From Pithys albifrons albifrons (taxonomy: Eukaryota > Chordata > Aves > Passeriformes > Thamnophilidae), in assembly GCF_047495875.1 (NCBI RefSeq), contig NC_092497.1, forward strand, positions 77,523,249 through 77,587,248: a stretch of DNA of 64,000 nucleotides, written 5' to 3'. Position numbers and translations under genes: made by a program. Shown piece after piece: positions 24,501 to 35,241 of this stretch. Under the pieces are notes generated by a model. It searched no databases, was not told the origin of the DNA, and saw nothing but the letters and a program-made list of their open reading frames with translations. Numbering within the stretch: the stretch's first letter is position 1; every line of letters begins with the position of its first letter.

Positions 24501-24678
24501 CCCTGTAATACACCTGAGAGGTATGCTAGGGAAAACAGTCTGGATCAACCCTGCCTCAGGCAAAGGCAAACCCATTCGTGGGGTTGTCTTTGCTCAAGGA
24601 TCTGGTTCCACCTGGTGGGTGATGCAGGAAGATGGAGAGACACGATGTGTACCTCAAGGGGAACTTATCTCTGGGTAA
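21499..24678 (+). CDS. pol: Endogenous retrovirus Pol (protease, reverse transcriptase, RNase H, integrase)
   Basis: The frame is open from directly after the UAG to TAA at 24676-24678, with no frameshift. Counting residues from 21553: protease LVDTGA with aspartate 19 and ILGID near 77-81; reverse transcriptase with TVDYRG (193-198), aspartate 232 in TIDIANAFF, LPQGW (264-268) and YIDD (294-297); RNase H with D605, E643, D667 and D737; integrase zinc region H764, H769, C798, C801 and catalytic D831, D890, E926 (D,D-35-E spacing). All expected catalytic residues are present. No ATG start is needed if it is made by readthrough from Gag. No dUTPase domain and no env follow. The ORF appears intact. 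Confidence 0.95.
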   Translation, partial: RGPASSQVEARDNRVYWTVWIRWPGTSDPQKYKALVDTGAQCTLMPSGHVGSETISISGVTGGSQELTVLEAEVSLTGRDWQKHPIVTGPAAPCILGIDYLRNGYFKDPKGHRWAFGIATVQTEGIEQLNSLPGLSESPSAVGLLKVEEQQVPIATTTVHRRQYRTNRDAVIPIHKMIRELESQGVVSKTHSPFNSPIWPVHKSDGEWRLTVDYRGLNEVTPPLSAAVPDMLELQYELESRAAKWYATIDIANAFFSIPLAPECRPQFAFTWRGVQYTWNRLPQGWKHSPTICHGLIQTALEKGEAPEHLQYIDDIIVWGDTAEEVFQKGEKIIQILLGAGFAIKRSKVKGPAQEIQFLGVKWQDGRRQIPTEVINKITAMSPPTSKKETQAFLGAIGFWRMHIPAYSQIVSPLYLVTRKKNDFHWGPEQQQAFDQIKHEIAQAVALGPVRTGPDIQNMLYSAAGNNGLSWSLWQKVPGETQGRPLGFWSRGYRGSEANYTPTEKEILAAYEGVQAASEVIGTEAQLFLAPRLPVLKWMLSGQAASTHHATDATWSKWIALITQRARIGKSNRPGILEIITNWPEGENFDLADEEEEQVTRAEEAPPYNQLPKEEIRYALFTDGSCRIVGTNRKWKAAVWSPTRQVAEATEGEGGSSQFAELKAVQLALDIAEREKWPKLYLYTDSWMVANALWGWLDRWKKTNWKRRGKPIWAADIWQDIATRVEKLIVRVRHVDAHVPKNRANEEHLNNQQADRAAQVKVSQTDLDWQHKGELFLARWAHDASGHQGRDATYKWARDRGVDLTMDIISQVIHDCETCAAIKQAKRVKPLWYGGRWDKYKYGEAWQVDYITLPQTRQGKRYVLTMVETTTGWLETHPVPHATARNTILGLEKQVLWRHGTPERIESDNGTHFKNSLVATWAREHGIEWVYHIPYHAPAAGKVERCNGLLKTTLKALGGGTFKHWDQHLAKATWLVNTRGSVNRAGPAQSEPLHTVDGDKVPVIHLRGMLGKTVWINPASGKGKPIRGVVFAQGSGSTWWVMQEDGETRCVPQGELISG

Positions 24679-24777
24679 ACGACTCATATTACTGTATTTG
24701 TAAACACTTAATTATTTGAAAGAAAATTTAAGTTTAATGTAGAGTATCGGCATGGAAGAGAATTTAGGGGTGGATAA
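24679..24777 (+). other. Short spacer with weak polypurine tract, no env
   Basis: Only 99 bases lie between the pol stop and the 3' LTR. A purine-rich stretch (GGAAGAGAATTTAGGGGTGG, about 24754-24773) just before the LTR is the likely plus-strand primer site, although interrupted by TTT. The shortness rules out an env gene. Confidence 0.7.
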
Positions 24778-25467
24778 TGTTGTAGTTTGGGATTATTATG
24801 TAAATTCTCTCCCCTGCCACTTAACTGCCCAGGCCAGCGGTTAACAAAAGAAGCAGTTAACTGTGATCGCTGGGGTGGGGGCAGGTTTGTCTCTTTTGGG
24901 TTTTTTTTTTGGATATTCTCCTCAGTCTTGGCTCGGCGGAACGGGGGAGTGGGGGCTCCAAGGAGGCAGGCTGCCCTGCTGGTTACTGCTGGGGTTTTTC
25001 CCTGGCTGTCTTGCCGCTGCCTACTTCGGACCACCTTTTCGTGCCGTGCTGCTGCCTGCCTTGGATTTGCTGCTGGTTGCTCGTACCTTTCTGCTTCTTG
25101 GACAGGGAACACAGGGGGAAGAGACTGAGTCCATCTGAAAGCCCACTGCTCGTCTGTTTCGCTGGAGAGGGACTGAAACTCACTCTGCAGCCAGCCGGGC
25201 TGTGACAAGGACACTTAAGTATAACCTTTTCTCCCGGAGGAAAACCTGCTGGGTTTTGTTGTTGTTTTGTTTTTTTTTTTTCTCTTGTGGTGTTGGGGAA
25301 GTGGGTTGTACTAGTCTGTTTACATATATATATATATATAGCAGTTATCCTTCTTGTATTAAAATTCCTTTTCTTAAATTTGATAAAGAGTGGTGTGATT
25401 ATTGTGGAGGAGGCCCCTCCCCTGCTTGTGGGTAAAACATTTTGGTTTTTCCCCTCAAACCGAGACA
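24778..25467 (+). repeat. Provirus 3' LTR
   Basis: The 690-bp copy starts TGTTGTAGTTTGGG and ends CAAACCGAGACA, followed by the CATGT duplication at 25468-25472. It differs from the 5' LTR by about five substitutions and one T insertion near 24995. Confidence 0.95.
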
Positions 25468-25472
25468 CATGT

Positions 25473-26711
25473 CTACAGGACCCAAACACTTGTCTTTTAA
25501 CAATTTAAGTGAAACAGCATTTAGTGTCAAATGTTGGTGATCTACATTAAAAGTTGCCTTTAAAATTAATCTTTGCATGCATCAGAAAGTGATGAATAAA
25601 GTTCGGCTTTAAAGGGATTCTCCAATTACTACTGAACTGAAACTCAAGATCCATCACAGGTGTCTACCCTCTGCTAGCAATGAGTGGATTCTGATCAATG
25701 TATTTAATTTCTAGAACCTGGCTTACAATGAGTCTGCTTAGAATTTAAATATATGTAAAAAGTAAAGTAAAAAAATGTTTAAAATAAACTGAATCTTTGC
25801 TTTGAGCACAATCAAAAAGTTAATTGAGGTTTTAGAGGTTTAATGGGAAGGTTTTTTTCTGGCAAAATGAATTCTTTTCTTCATAGCTCAGTCGTAATTC
25901 ATGATTACATTTTTCTTCCTATTAATAAAATTCTGCATTTTTATGAGTATACTTACAAAGTTTTATAAGTGAATGATGTATTACTATGTGTAAAGGAATG
26001 AGAAACTACTGAAGGGGAAAGAGTCTAATAAATGTGCTTGGAGGAAAGAATAACAGATACTAACCCAACATTCTTTCAAAACACAAAAATTTCAATCATG
26101 TAAGATGAGATCCTTCTTCACATATTTTGGTCACAGCAAGAGAGAATGGATCATACTATTATTGCAGAAATTGACACCCTTGTTCTCTCACTCTTGTATG
26201 TTGTCTCCTCACTTTTACACAGACATACACAAAAGCAGTAGTCCTCAGCCCTTTGCTGGACAACGTATAGCATTTTTCCCATTTATAATTTCCTTATAGG
26301 TAGGGGAAATCTCTATGGCTGACAAGGTAGATACACACTTCAAAATATACCTTTTCTTCATTGTTTCCTTTGTATGGACTTTGAAACATGAGAGGCTTGA
26401 TGAGCTACTTATTTTGGAAATACATGGCAATCATTTCCATCCTGAGAAATTTTTGCTTTAAAGGAGGTACAGAAGTATTTGAGACACATGTGATGTCTCT
26501 GTAAATCACTTTAAAACTTTCTCTCCCACAAAGAGTAATATCAAAAAAGTATACATCAGGAAGGAGAAAACCCCACTGTGACAACCCTTGAAAACAAAGG
26601 CATGTCATCCCAGCTTATTAACACCTTTCAAATAAGATAAGAAGACTGTTCTGTCAAAAACTTACTACTGAGAGCAGAGGAAAATTATAAAATACTGAAA
26701 TACCAATTTAT
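25473..26711. other. No clear feature
   Basis: AT-rich sequence right of the provirus, without recognisable gene or repeat structure. Confidence 0.5.
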
Positions 26712-26715
26712 TATA

Positions 26716-26862
26716 CCCTGAGATTAGCTCAGTAGGTTAAAACTTGGTTGTAATAATGCCAAGGTCATGGGTTCAATCCCCTATATGGGCCATTGACTTA
26801 AGAGCTGGACTCCATGATCCTTGTGGGTCCCTTCCGACTCAGAATAGTTTGTGATTCTGTAA
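26716..26862 (+). mobile_element. SINE with tRNA-Ile-like head and CR1 tail (TguSINE1-like)
   Basis: The head GATTAGCTCAGTAGGTTAAA (A box) and GGGTTCAATCCCC (B box) with TAATAATGCCAAGGTC between them follows tRNA-Ile with an AAT/AAC-like anticodon region. It is followed by a tail (ACTCCATGATCCTTGTGGG, CCCTTCCGACTCAGAAT, TGATTCTGTAAC) that matches a CR1 3' end. This structure is that of TguSINE1, described from zebra finch, which is mobilised by CR1. The anticodon stem is imperfect and the copy is not a functional tRNA gene. Confidence 0.82.
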
Positions 26863-28137
26863 CTTTTAAGAAAGGCAAATGTATTTCTATATAATACATA
26901 AAATACTATGTAGGTAATCTTGTGTGATTTTTCTCCCAGTAGTCGTGGATTAATTAACAAATCTTACAATGTATTTTCAAGCCATATTATGAGCATAATA
27001 CCTCATTCTGTTTCAATTTCCCATAGTATTTACATAACTTGTACTTTGTATTTATTATTTTCATTTGTTCATTCACTTTTTTCTTTGTAATGTTTTTGTG
27101 ACTGTTTGCGGGTTTTTTTTTGCTTTAATTACAGTCACATTTCTTCCAGTTCAGATGTGTTTGCTGGTTCTTATGCATGTGTTGTGTAAAATGAAAATTA
27201 TACTTTACTCTGTTTTGTGCTGATACTGAAGATGGTACTAAACTAGGTAGAATGATTTTTGTATTTTAGTGGTTTCAGCTGTGATGGTCTAAGGATACAA
27301 ATTAGTATTTATAGTGATATTTACCCAGTAAGTTTCTAGTAGGATGATGAACATGGAAAGAAATTGCAACCTGTGGACAACTAGCTGCACTTAAACTCAG
27401 ACATTAACTGTTCCATCCTCATAAAACCAGCAACCATCTAAACCATGTTTGCATAAAAGCTTCAATTACTTTATACTCAGCTGGACCTGCAACAGAACCT
27501 GAAAAGAAATTCACAAAGAGCAAGACAAGGAAAATATAGTTTGAGACACTTGGCACCTCTAGCATGGGAAGAAAAATTTTAAAACACCCAACTATATAGA
27601 ATACAATATGAAGTGATAATTCATACAGTTCTTTTAATCCACTCTGCTTTGAAAATTCCATAAAAGTTCATTAAATACTCGGAAAGCAGGAACTTCATTT
27701 TCCCATGGGCCTGTGAGACTCATCAGAGACTATACAACAAATGGAACCAAATTGCACCAGAACAATGGATAGAAGACTTGTTCACAGAACTTCACAACTA
27801 TTTCAATAATTACTTTCCGCAGATGAACCCTCAAAATATAAGAATTGTGTATATGCACTTAGCAGAATGTTATACACTCCATTGCATCCATCACATGTCT
27901 TCATGGAAAACAGTGTGGTGCCACACTGAACAGACACTTCTCATCAGCGTTGAACCAGCCAATGAGGGGTGGAGATACCCATTTAGTAGTAGTGTTTTTG
28001 CAAAATAACTGTCCTCTGTTCCTTAATATTTCTCTGGGGACATTAAACAAACCAAAAACCTTCAAAACCAAAATTGAGAGCAAACATTTACACAGGAGAA
28101 ATCCCTAATGAAATTTAATAGAAATACTGGATTTTGA
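26863..28137. other. No clear feature
   Basis: AT-rich sequence with only short chance ORFs (for example 76 aa at 27778 plus). No repeat ends recognised. Confidence 0.5.
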
Positions 28138-28138
28138 C

Positions 28139-28372
28139 ATAGAATCATAGAATTGTTTCGATTGGAAAAAAAACCTTTAAGATCATCAAGTCTAATCATC
28201 AACCCACCACAGTCAAGTCTGCCATTAAAGCATGTCCCTCTGTGTCACACCTGTGCATCTCTTAAATACATCCATCCACAGTGACTCCACCACTTCAGGG
28301 GCAGCCTGTTCCAATGCTTAATAACCCTTTAAGTGAAGATATTTTTCCTGATATGTTTCTCTCTACATGCAT
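28139..28372 (-). mobile_element. CR1 3' fragment
   Basis: The plus strand starts ATAGAATCATAGAATTGTTT, then GATCATCAAGTCTAATCATC, CCACTTCAGGGGCAGCCTGT and CAATGCTTAATAACCC. Read in reverse this is the last 230 bp of a moderately diverged CR1. Confidence 0.88.
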
Positions 28373-31297
28373 AATCTAACATTTCACTGCAAATACTCAC
28401 TACTGGCACTCAATTTTACTCTATCCCTTGCTAATGTTTACCATACTGTTGGTGCAAAGCATTATTTTTTCTCTAGTTTTTTGGTATTGATTTATGCAAT
28501 TCAGTTAAATTTAGACGTAAGTGTTCTTAGCTTTATGTGTGCTATTTCTGTTTGATTTCTAGAAAGATCTTAATCGGGTTTGATTTCTTCCCCAGCTTTC
28601 TGTTACAATGGTAGATGCAATAATAGAAATTTGTATATAAATACCTGTTACTATTACTGTGACTGAACATTCTTGTGCTTAGATAAACATTCGTAAATCT
28701 TTCCCATGCTTCCTGTGCCAGACTTCACTAGACTAGCACACATACGAAATTCTGTAATCTACAGTATAAAAATAATTGTTTTCAGTCTCTTTATGTTAAT
28801 AACATTATTGGAGCAGTCAGCCTGAGTACTCTTCTGTAGTCTGGACCCAATGCATAGCAGACAGACAACACATATTTCTAGTATACAGTTAATATGCAGA
28901 ATAAAAATCACATTGTAAATCTTGGTAAGAGTTAAGAGAGCTCATTAACTTAGAGATTCTCATTACATGCACTTTAAATCTTTTCCTTCCTTCTTAACTC
29001 TAAGGGGAAGCATGGGTAACATTTAAGTTCAATTCCAGAAAGCAGATAATTAATGATCACCTCAGCCTCTTATAATTGAAGAACAGTTCTTTCTGTTCTT
29101 TTCTGTAGCTCACCTGTGCCCTTTAACATCTTGAATATTTCCATGTACTGTATTCTTTTAAAATCAAAATTCACATTAATATCTCACAGGTAACTGGTTA
29201 GTTCTATAATGCCTTTTCTTGTCAGTCTTGCATGAATTTATCTTTTCAGAATGTACAGAGCAATGATTGACAAGGCTTCACCATACTGTTTCAGATCCAA
29301 CATACGAATTTCTAATCTGAGAACACATCTCATGATACAGAGTTGATTACTGTTTTCTACACCCTGCAGATCCTGTAACACAGATGGTTACAAAGGAATC
29401 TATCATGTTACACAAATGTGAAGAATTTTCATTCAAATGTTTCACTGTGGAAAACGTGTTCCTGTCTAAACAGAGTTACAGTTTTGCTTTTTTTTTTTTG
29501 TGAAAGTTTACCTCTATTCTACAAGGATTAAAAAAAGTATATAATCATGAGATCATTGGGATGAATAACAGATAAATAAATAATGCCCTCTGGAAATTAA
29601 ATCAATATTGAAAAATATAGGAAAGTTGCCTCAAACTTGAGTTTTTATTGACTCAAGTGAATCTGGAATAAGCTAAACAAGCCACCAGCAAAGATATTGC
29701 AGAAAGAAAATTGTTTGAAAAGTATTGAGGTAAAATTTTCTTATTAATTTTTGATCTGGAGTGGATTTGCTTTCATTAAGAAAGCAAAATAATTTATAAG
29801 TTCCTGATGATAGGAGGTGTTTAGAAATAACCTCCAAAAGAAATCTTAACTACTTTCAGAAATCATCAGTCTTTTCAACAGGATAGTATCTGAATATTGT
29901 GGGGTTTAAGGGGTTGCTTTTGTGTACTGTAGCACAGTTGAGGAAGGTGATCCTTGAAGTTTTTTTACCTGTTGTTCCAGAGAATCCAATGTTACAATTT
30001 TTAATGAGGTAGGTAGAAAATAAATCTTTCTTTCTTGTGTATACAACTCATTAATCAGAGGACACAAGTAAATATGGATTGTCCAGGCAGCAACATCAAC
30101 ATGCATCTTGTGTGGGAAGAAGGAATGCCAGCTGGGGATTTAGGTTGCAGCTACATGTTTGTCACTAGTAGGGCTGAAGCTATTGCTCTTTGTCTTTGAA
30201 TGTTGTGCTCCCCTTCTCACCATCTCATACACAGTATTTGCACAGCAGTAAGTTGGTGAATAGTGTTAGAACTGCTGCAGATGAGCAGGCATTCACACTG
30301 TCTCAGCTTAAAAGAAAGATAAGATGTCTGTCTGAGGAGGGAAGCCTCATCCCAAAAACCGCCTCAACCTTTGAAATTAAGAGACTTTAATCAGAAAATG
30401 TACAGAAAAGGAAAACAGTTCTTAACTACAAATATATATAACCAAAACCAGAACAGAAAAAGCAGCAACACTGTAACCAAAACCTTCAAACGAATTAGGT
30501 CTTTCGGTGCAGATATATTTAGGAACAGCAGCGTGTGATGCCACGCCTTGGGAGGTAGTGGCCACAAAAGTCACTCCTGTACTCTGCCAAGGCTGTTTCC
30601 AAAAAAAAAAAAAAAACCTCATATGGGAAAATGGCAGTCACAAGGGACAGGATGGAACCTTTCCTGTTGGCTGTGTAGAGTTCCTTCTCTTGTCCAAAGG
30701 CATTGGGGAGGGTGGGGGTTAGCAACTCCCTGCAGAAAATGTTGGCCCTCTAGGAGTCTGTAGCAAATAAAGGTATCAGTGAATGCTCTCTCTCTCTCTA
30801 TGACAGGCAGCACAGGGCATACAGAGTTGGAGCACTCCCTCCAAGTGCTGTCACCAGCCCAGCTAACAGTGACTCACCTCACATTCCAGTCGGAGTGGAG
30901 AAAGTGTGGCAAAAACCCAGAAGAAAACCTCTCTTCCCCTCACCCCATCTTCCCCAGTCTTCCCCAGCCAAGAAGTTGGAATGTAAAGGTGTTGGCCATC
31001 CTTTTGGTATCTGGTTCTGTGAGAAAATTTTCTGTTTTTATTGAATTTAGAAAAACAACAGAGTCCGTGAAACAAAGAAAAATAAGAAGTAGTAAAATGT
31101 ACTTACAACACGTGTTGGGTGCTCTGGCCACACAGGTCCCAAAATCAAACCTCTGAAATCAAATTTCCCTCTTTTAAAGCTTCTAAAGGCCCACCCCGTC
31201 TACGTAACAAAAGGAGCATTCCCTCCTCTCTGATTGGTTAAGTTGTGTTGGGAGGTGGGGCCCTGGCCAAGGTGGCAGCCCCACGGCTGACCACATG
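28373..31297. other. Mostly featureless; 30.3-31.2 kb may be degraded retroviral sequence
   Basis: The left part is plain AT-rich DNA. From about 30360 the composition changes: AGACTTTAATCAGAAAATG, an A17 run at 30600-30616 and a block ending near CTGATTGGTTAAGTTGTGTT (31220-31239) resemble minus-strand LTR or internal sequence, but no paired ends or duplication were found. Left unassigned. Confidence 0.4.
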
Positions 31298-31298
31298 G

Positions 31299-31441
31299 CG
31301 GGAGGGGGGGGAGGGGGGAGGGGAGGGGGCGGGGAGGGAAGGGGAGGGGGGAGGGGAGGAGGGGAGAGGGGGGGAGGGGGGGGAGGGGAGGAGGGGGGGG
31401 AGGGGATGAGGGGAGGGGGGGGGAGGGGGGAGAGGGCGGGG
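31299..31441 (+). repeat. G-rich GGGGAGGGG minisatellite-like tract
   Basis: About 140 bp of almost only G with single A spacers (units such as GGGGAGGGG). Many runs of four or more G on the plus strand give strong quadruplex potential. ORFs of glycine and arginine across it (and proline on the other strand) are artefacts of composition. Confidence 0.92.
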
Positions 31442-31569
31442 TTGCCTTATTTACATTTATTTCGTAATTCCCTACCCCTGGTCGCATGGTCCCTGGTACT
31501 TGTCCAGACACGTCCAGGTACCTTACAACTCCATGATAAGCCTATAGATTAGTAGGAAAACCCCCAAAC

Positions 31570-32092
31570 CTTAACACCTTGAGTACTGTGTTCAGTTCTG
31601 GGCCCCTCAGTTCAGAAAGGATATTGAGGGGCTGGAGCGGGTCCAGAGAAGGGCAACAAGGCTGGTGAAGGGACTGGAGCACAAGTCCTATGGGGAGAGG
31701 CTGAGGGAGCTGGGGTTGTTTAGCCTGGAGAAGAGGAGGCTCAGAGGTGACCTCATCACTGTCTATAACTACCTGAAGGGAAGTTCTAGCCAGGTGGGGG
31801 CTGGTCTCTTCTCCCAGGCACTCAGCAATAGGACAAGGGGGCACGGGCTTAAGCTCTGCCAGGGGAAATTGGATATCAGAAAAAAATTCTTTACGTAGAG
31901 AGTAATCAGGCATTGGAATGGGCTGCCCAGAGAGGGGGTGGATTCACCATCCCTGGAGATTTTTAAACGCAGATTGGACGTGGCGCTGGGTGCCATGATC
32001 TAGTAAATGGACTAGAGTTGGACCAAGGGTTGGACTTCATGATCTTGGAGGTCTTTTCCAACCCAATTGATTCTATGATTCTATGATTCTAT
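31570..32092 (+). mobile_element. CR1 3' end, same family as copies at 1 and 38.5 kb
   Basis: This starts within the reverse transcriptase C-terminus (ACACCTTGAGTACTGTGTTC) and runs through the complete 3' UTR to three direct ATTCTATG units at 32070-32092. It is little diverged. The 5' truncation is typical of CR1. Confidence 0.93.
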
Positions 32093-32964
32093 GCATGCGT
32101 CCCCTTATATTAATAACCCTTGTTTAATCCATTTCCTTGTAATGAAACCATCTATTTATTTCCCATAGTTCTAGGAGCAGGTAGTGGGGTGTTGGGCATT
32201 AGCTCCCAAACCTCTGTGTTGGTAAGGGAGAAAAATAATTCTGTGAAAATTCTGAAACTATAACACATGCATACTTGCATACTGGAGCAGTTTGGGGTTG
32301 GCAACTGTGTGAACTAGCATCACTTCTTGACAAATGACTCTTTGTTTAGCTAAACATAAAGAAATGTAACAAAGGTTTAGATTGATATTGATGGGACTGT
32401 CTGTGTATGAAAGACACCTGGCAGCACACTAAGTGGCACCTGATGCTTGACAAATGACAGACCTCTTGGACACACTCTTGATGCTTTCAAGTATGGTGCT
32501 TGTGGGTATGATTGTGTCATGGAATCAATTTTACTGTAAAAAGGGAGGGGGTACTGAATGACCAAAAAAAAAGAATGTTGTGGTTAAAGTCTCTTGTTTC
32601 ACCAGAGACTTTAAACTTGCTACAAGATACCTATTTATCTAGATAAAGCCTGCTATGAGTTTTCAAATTATTTATGCCAGTGTATATCTATGGCATTGTA
32701 ACCAGCTTCTTGACAATTTACTTTAGCTGTTCATAATGGAAATGCAAAATATAGAGAAACAAATATCTTATGGAGAGTCATTTTTGGCAGATGAGGTGAA
32801 TTCAACATTATTTACAGGGCACCTGTTTTTTTCCTTCACAAGTATGATCTTTTTTGCCATCTCTATATGCTTTGTTTTCATTATGTGGCATCTTAATTTG
32901 TGGTTGTAAGCAGTTTTCTGCAATGTGAATGCATGGGCTATTGTTTAAGCATCCAAACACTTCT
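32093..32964. other. No clear feature
   Basis: AT-rich sequence between two CR1 fragments; nothing recognised. Confidence 0.5.
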
Positions 32965-33233
32965 CAGGGGTGTACAGCATAGGACAGGAGACAGCAGTGA
33001 AAATTCTGGCTCAATGTAAACAACAGCTTTCTCCTGGTAAAGGGATAAGACTCTGGAATAAGCTGCCCAGAAAGTGCAGAATTTCCCTCTTCAGAGACTT
33101 ACAAACCTGGATAAGTCCCTGAGCAGCCCTGCCGTAACTATGAAATTAGCTCTGCTTTGAGCAGTTAATTAGTCTATGTGACCTTCAGAGGTCCCTTCCA
33201 ACATAATTTTCTGTATGATCCTGTTACGAATTT
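32965..33233 (+). mobile_element. Old CR1 3' fragment
   Basis: Blocks CTGGAATAAGCTGCCCAGAA, TTCAGAGACTTACAAACCTG and GACCTTCAGAGGTCCCTTCC followed by TTCTGTATGATCC follow the 3' UTR of an older CR1 subfamily. The left limit is approximate. Confidence 0.75.
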
Positions 33234-34419
33234 CTCTACTATCCTGTTAAGAAAATCCTAGTTATTTAATGTCTTCGTCCTGCTTCAGGGCTGTCCATCC
33301 TTCTCTGTAGAGGCAATTCTGAGCTTTCTTGTACATTTGAAAACCGCTCCTATAAGCACATGAGACAGAAGCACTATTTTCCTCTAAATCAAGAAATATC
33401 AGAGAAATGTAACCCTACAATTTTTAGTAAAGTCAAAACAGTCCTAATGTTAAAAAGACAGGAATGCTCTTATCTAATGTTTAGCTAATGTGTACCAAAC
33501 AGCCAGAAATATTTCAGAGTTTCAAACTGGACTCTCCCATACATACAAACAAGGTGTAATTTAGCTTCTGTAGACAGCTGTTCCTTTCTTCTGCATCCTT
33601 CTACAACAGTGTTCACACCAGCAGGCTCTAGGAACAAGCAGGAGTAGGCAACCACATTAGCTGATGAGAAGTCTTCCTTTCTATACCACCTCTTTTATCC
33701 TGAGTGTGGAAACCAGTTTCATTCTTCTGCTCTGAACTATGTAAAACTAACAGCTTGGGTTCACCTCAGCTGATCAAAAAGAATGAGAGAGAGAGGAAAA
33801 TAAGAACTAATGTGATTAATTATACAGGCATTTTTAAAAATACAGTGCTAATGTAGGTAATTTGCATATGTTAAACTAATTATTTTGTTATTGGGAACGT
33901 AATTTCAAAATTGTTGCACAAGCTTGTTGAAGACACTATATCTAAACAAGTAAGTGTTTGCAATTATTTGTGAATGTAATCCAGAACCTGTTACTAACAG
34001 CTACATATAAGAAATTAAATTCTTCCTATGTCCTTGACTTAAAAATCATCATATTTCTGTGATAAACAGTTTTCAGTAAATACAGCAAGTCAGACATTTC
34101 TCATGCAGGCCTGAATAATTTCAGATTTTCATTACATACCTGTTCCCATCAGTGCAGAAAGATTCAAATTTTTATGGTGCTTCTGTATTGCTTAAGACTC
34201 AGGGTAAGAGATGTGAATTGACCACACATCTCTAAATTAAAAGGATCAGAAAACAAGTGGCAAATTGGCACTTAATTCTGTATTAGTATAGTTTTTAATA
34301 GTTTTAATTGTCTAATTAATGTGTCTCAGTAGTGAGGATGGGATGGAAGAAAGGGACAAAACATTACTCAAAGGATGGAATAAAGGCCATTTGCCTGATT
34401 TAATGACTTTTTATTATGT
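33234..34419. other. No clear feature
   Basis: AT-rich sequence, no recognised gene or repeat up to the solo LTR. Confidence 0.5.
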
Positions 34420-34424
34420 TCAGT

Positions 34425-35236
34425 TGTCTTGGTTTGAGGGGAAAAAACCCAAAATGTTTACCCACAAGCGGGGGAGGGGCCTTCTCCACAATAATCACGC
34501 CACTCTTTATCAAATTTAAGAAAAAAAGGAATTTTAATAGAAGAAGGATAACTGTTCTTAACTGCTATATATAAACAGACTAGTGCAAACCGCTTCCCCA
34601 ACACCACAAGAGAAAGAAAAAAAACCCCAAACAATAACAAAACCCAGCAGTTTTCCTCCATGAGGAAAGTTATACTTAAGCAGTGTCAAATGTCACAGTC
34701 CGGCTGGCTGCGGAGTGAGTTCCCAGTAGTTCCCAGTCCCTCTCCAGCGAGACAGACGAGTGGTGAGCTCTCAGATGAACTCTGTGTCTCTTGTCCCAGA
34801 TGAAGGAAAAAGAAAGCTGAACGTGGGGAACCACCATGTGTCCTGCAAAAGCAGCTGCACACCTCTCTCTCCTGGGCCACTGCCCCAGCCAGGGCGGGCA
34901 GGCTGTGACGGTGCAGGCGGTGGTCAGTGCAGGCGGTGGTCAGGCTGGAACAGAGGCCGGGATCCCAGATGCAGGAACCGGGAGAAACAGCCACGGCGAG
35001 GAGAAAAGCAGCAGCTCAGCCAGAAGCCCCAGCAGTGCCAGCAGAGCCACTTCTCTCCTCGGCAGCCACCGCTCCTCCCTTCCACCGAGCTAAGAAAAAA
35101 AAGATGTCCCCAAAAAACAAGAGACAAACCTGCCCCCATCCAAGTGATCAGTAGTTAACTGCTTCTTTTGTTAACTGCTGGCATGGGCAGTTAGTGGCAG
35201 GGGAGAGAATTTACATAATAATCCCAAAGTACAACA
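34425..35236 (-). mobile_element. Solo LTR of the provirus family, minus strand
   Basis: The plus strand begins TGTCTTGGTTTGAGGGG and ends AATCCCAAAGTACAACA, the reverse complement of the proviral LTR ends. The duplication TCAGT is perfect at 34420-34424 and 35237-35241. At 812 bp it is longer than the proviral LTR, because U3 contains extra sequence including two direct copies of GTGCAGGCGGTGGTCA near 34911-34942. No internal retroviral sequence remains, so it arose by LTR-LTR recombination. Confidence 0.93.
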
Positions 35237-35241
35237 TCAGT

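Larger units (their letters stand above)
19088..25467 (+). mobile_element. Env-less endogenous retrovirus, near-intact provirus
   Basis: Two LTRs of 689 and 690 bp bound an interior with primer binding site, gag, an in-frame UAG and pol. Five-base duplications CATGT lie at 19083-19087 and 25468-25472. Only about 100 bp separates the end of pol from the 3' LTR, so there is no env and no dUTPase. The LTRs differ by eye at five substitutions (19210, 19324, 19350, 19507, 19714) and one T indel, about 0.7%. Gag and pol are each fully open, so the insertion is young. The 5-bp duplication, the absence of a zinc knuckle and the reverse transcriptase style point to a class III (ERVL/spuma-related) group; the Lys-type primer site is not the usual ERVL one, so the class is tentative. 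Confidence 0.95.

Noticed and set aside
24679..24777. A hidden env or dUTPase between pol and the 3' LTR
   Set aside because: Only 99 bases are available and no open frame of useful size exists.
26716..26792. A tRNA-Ile gene
   Set aside because: Stems are imperfect and a CR1 tail follows directly; this is a SINE.
31200..31552. Glycine/arginine- and proline-rich ORFs over the G tract
   Set aside because: They are translations of a simple repeat.
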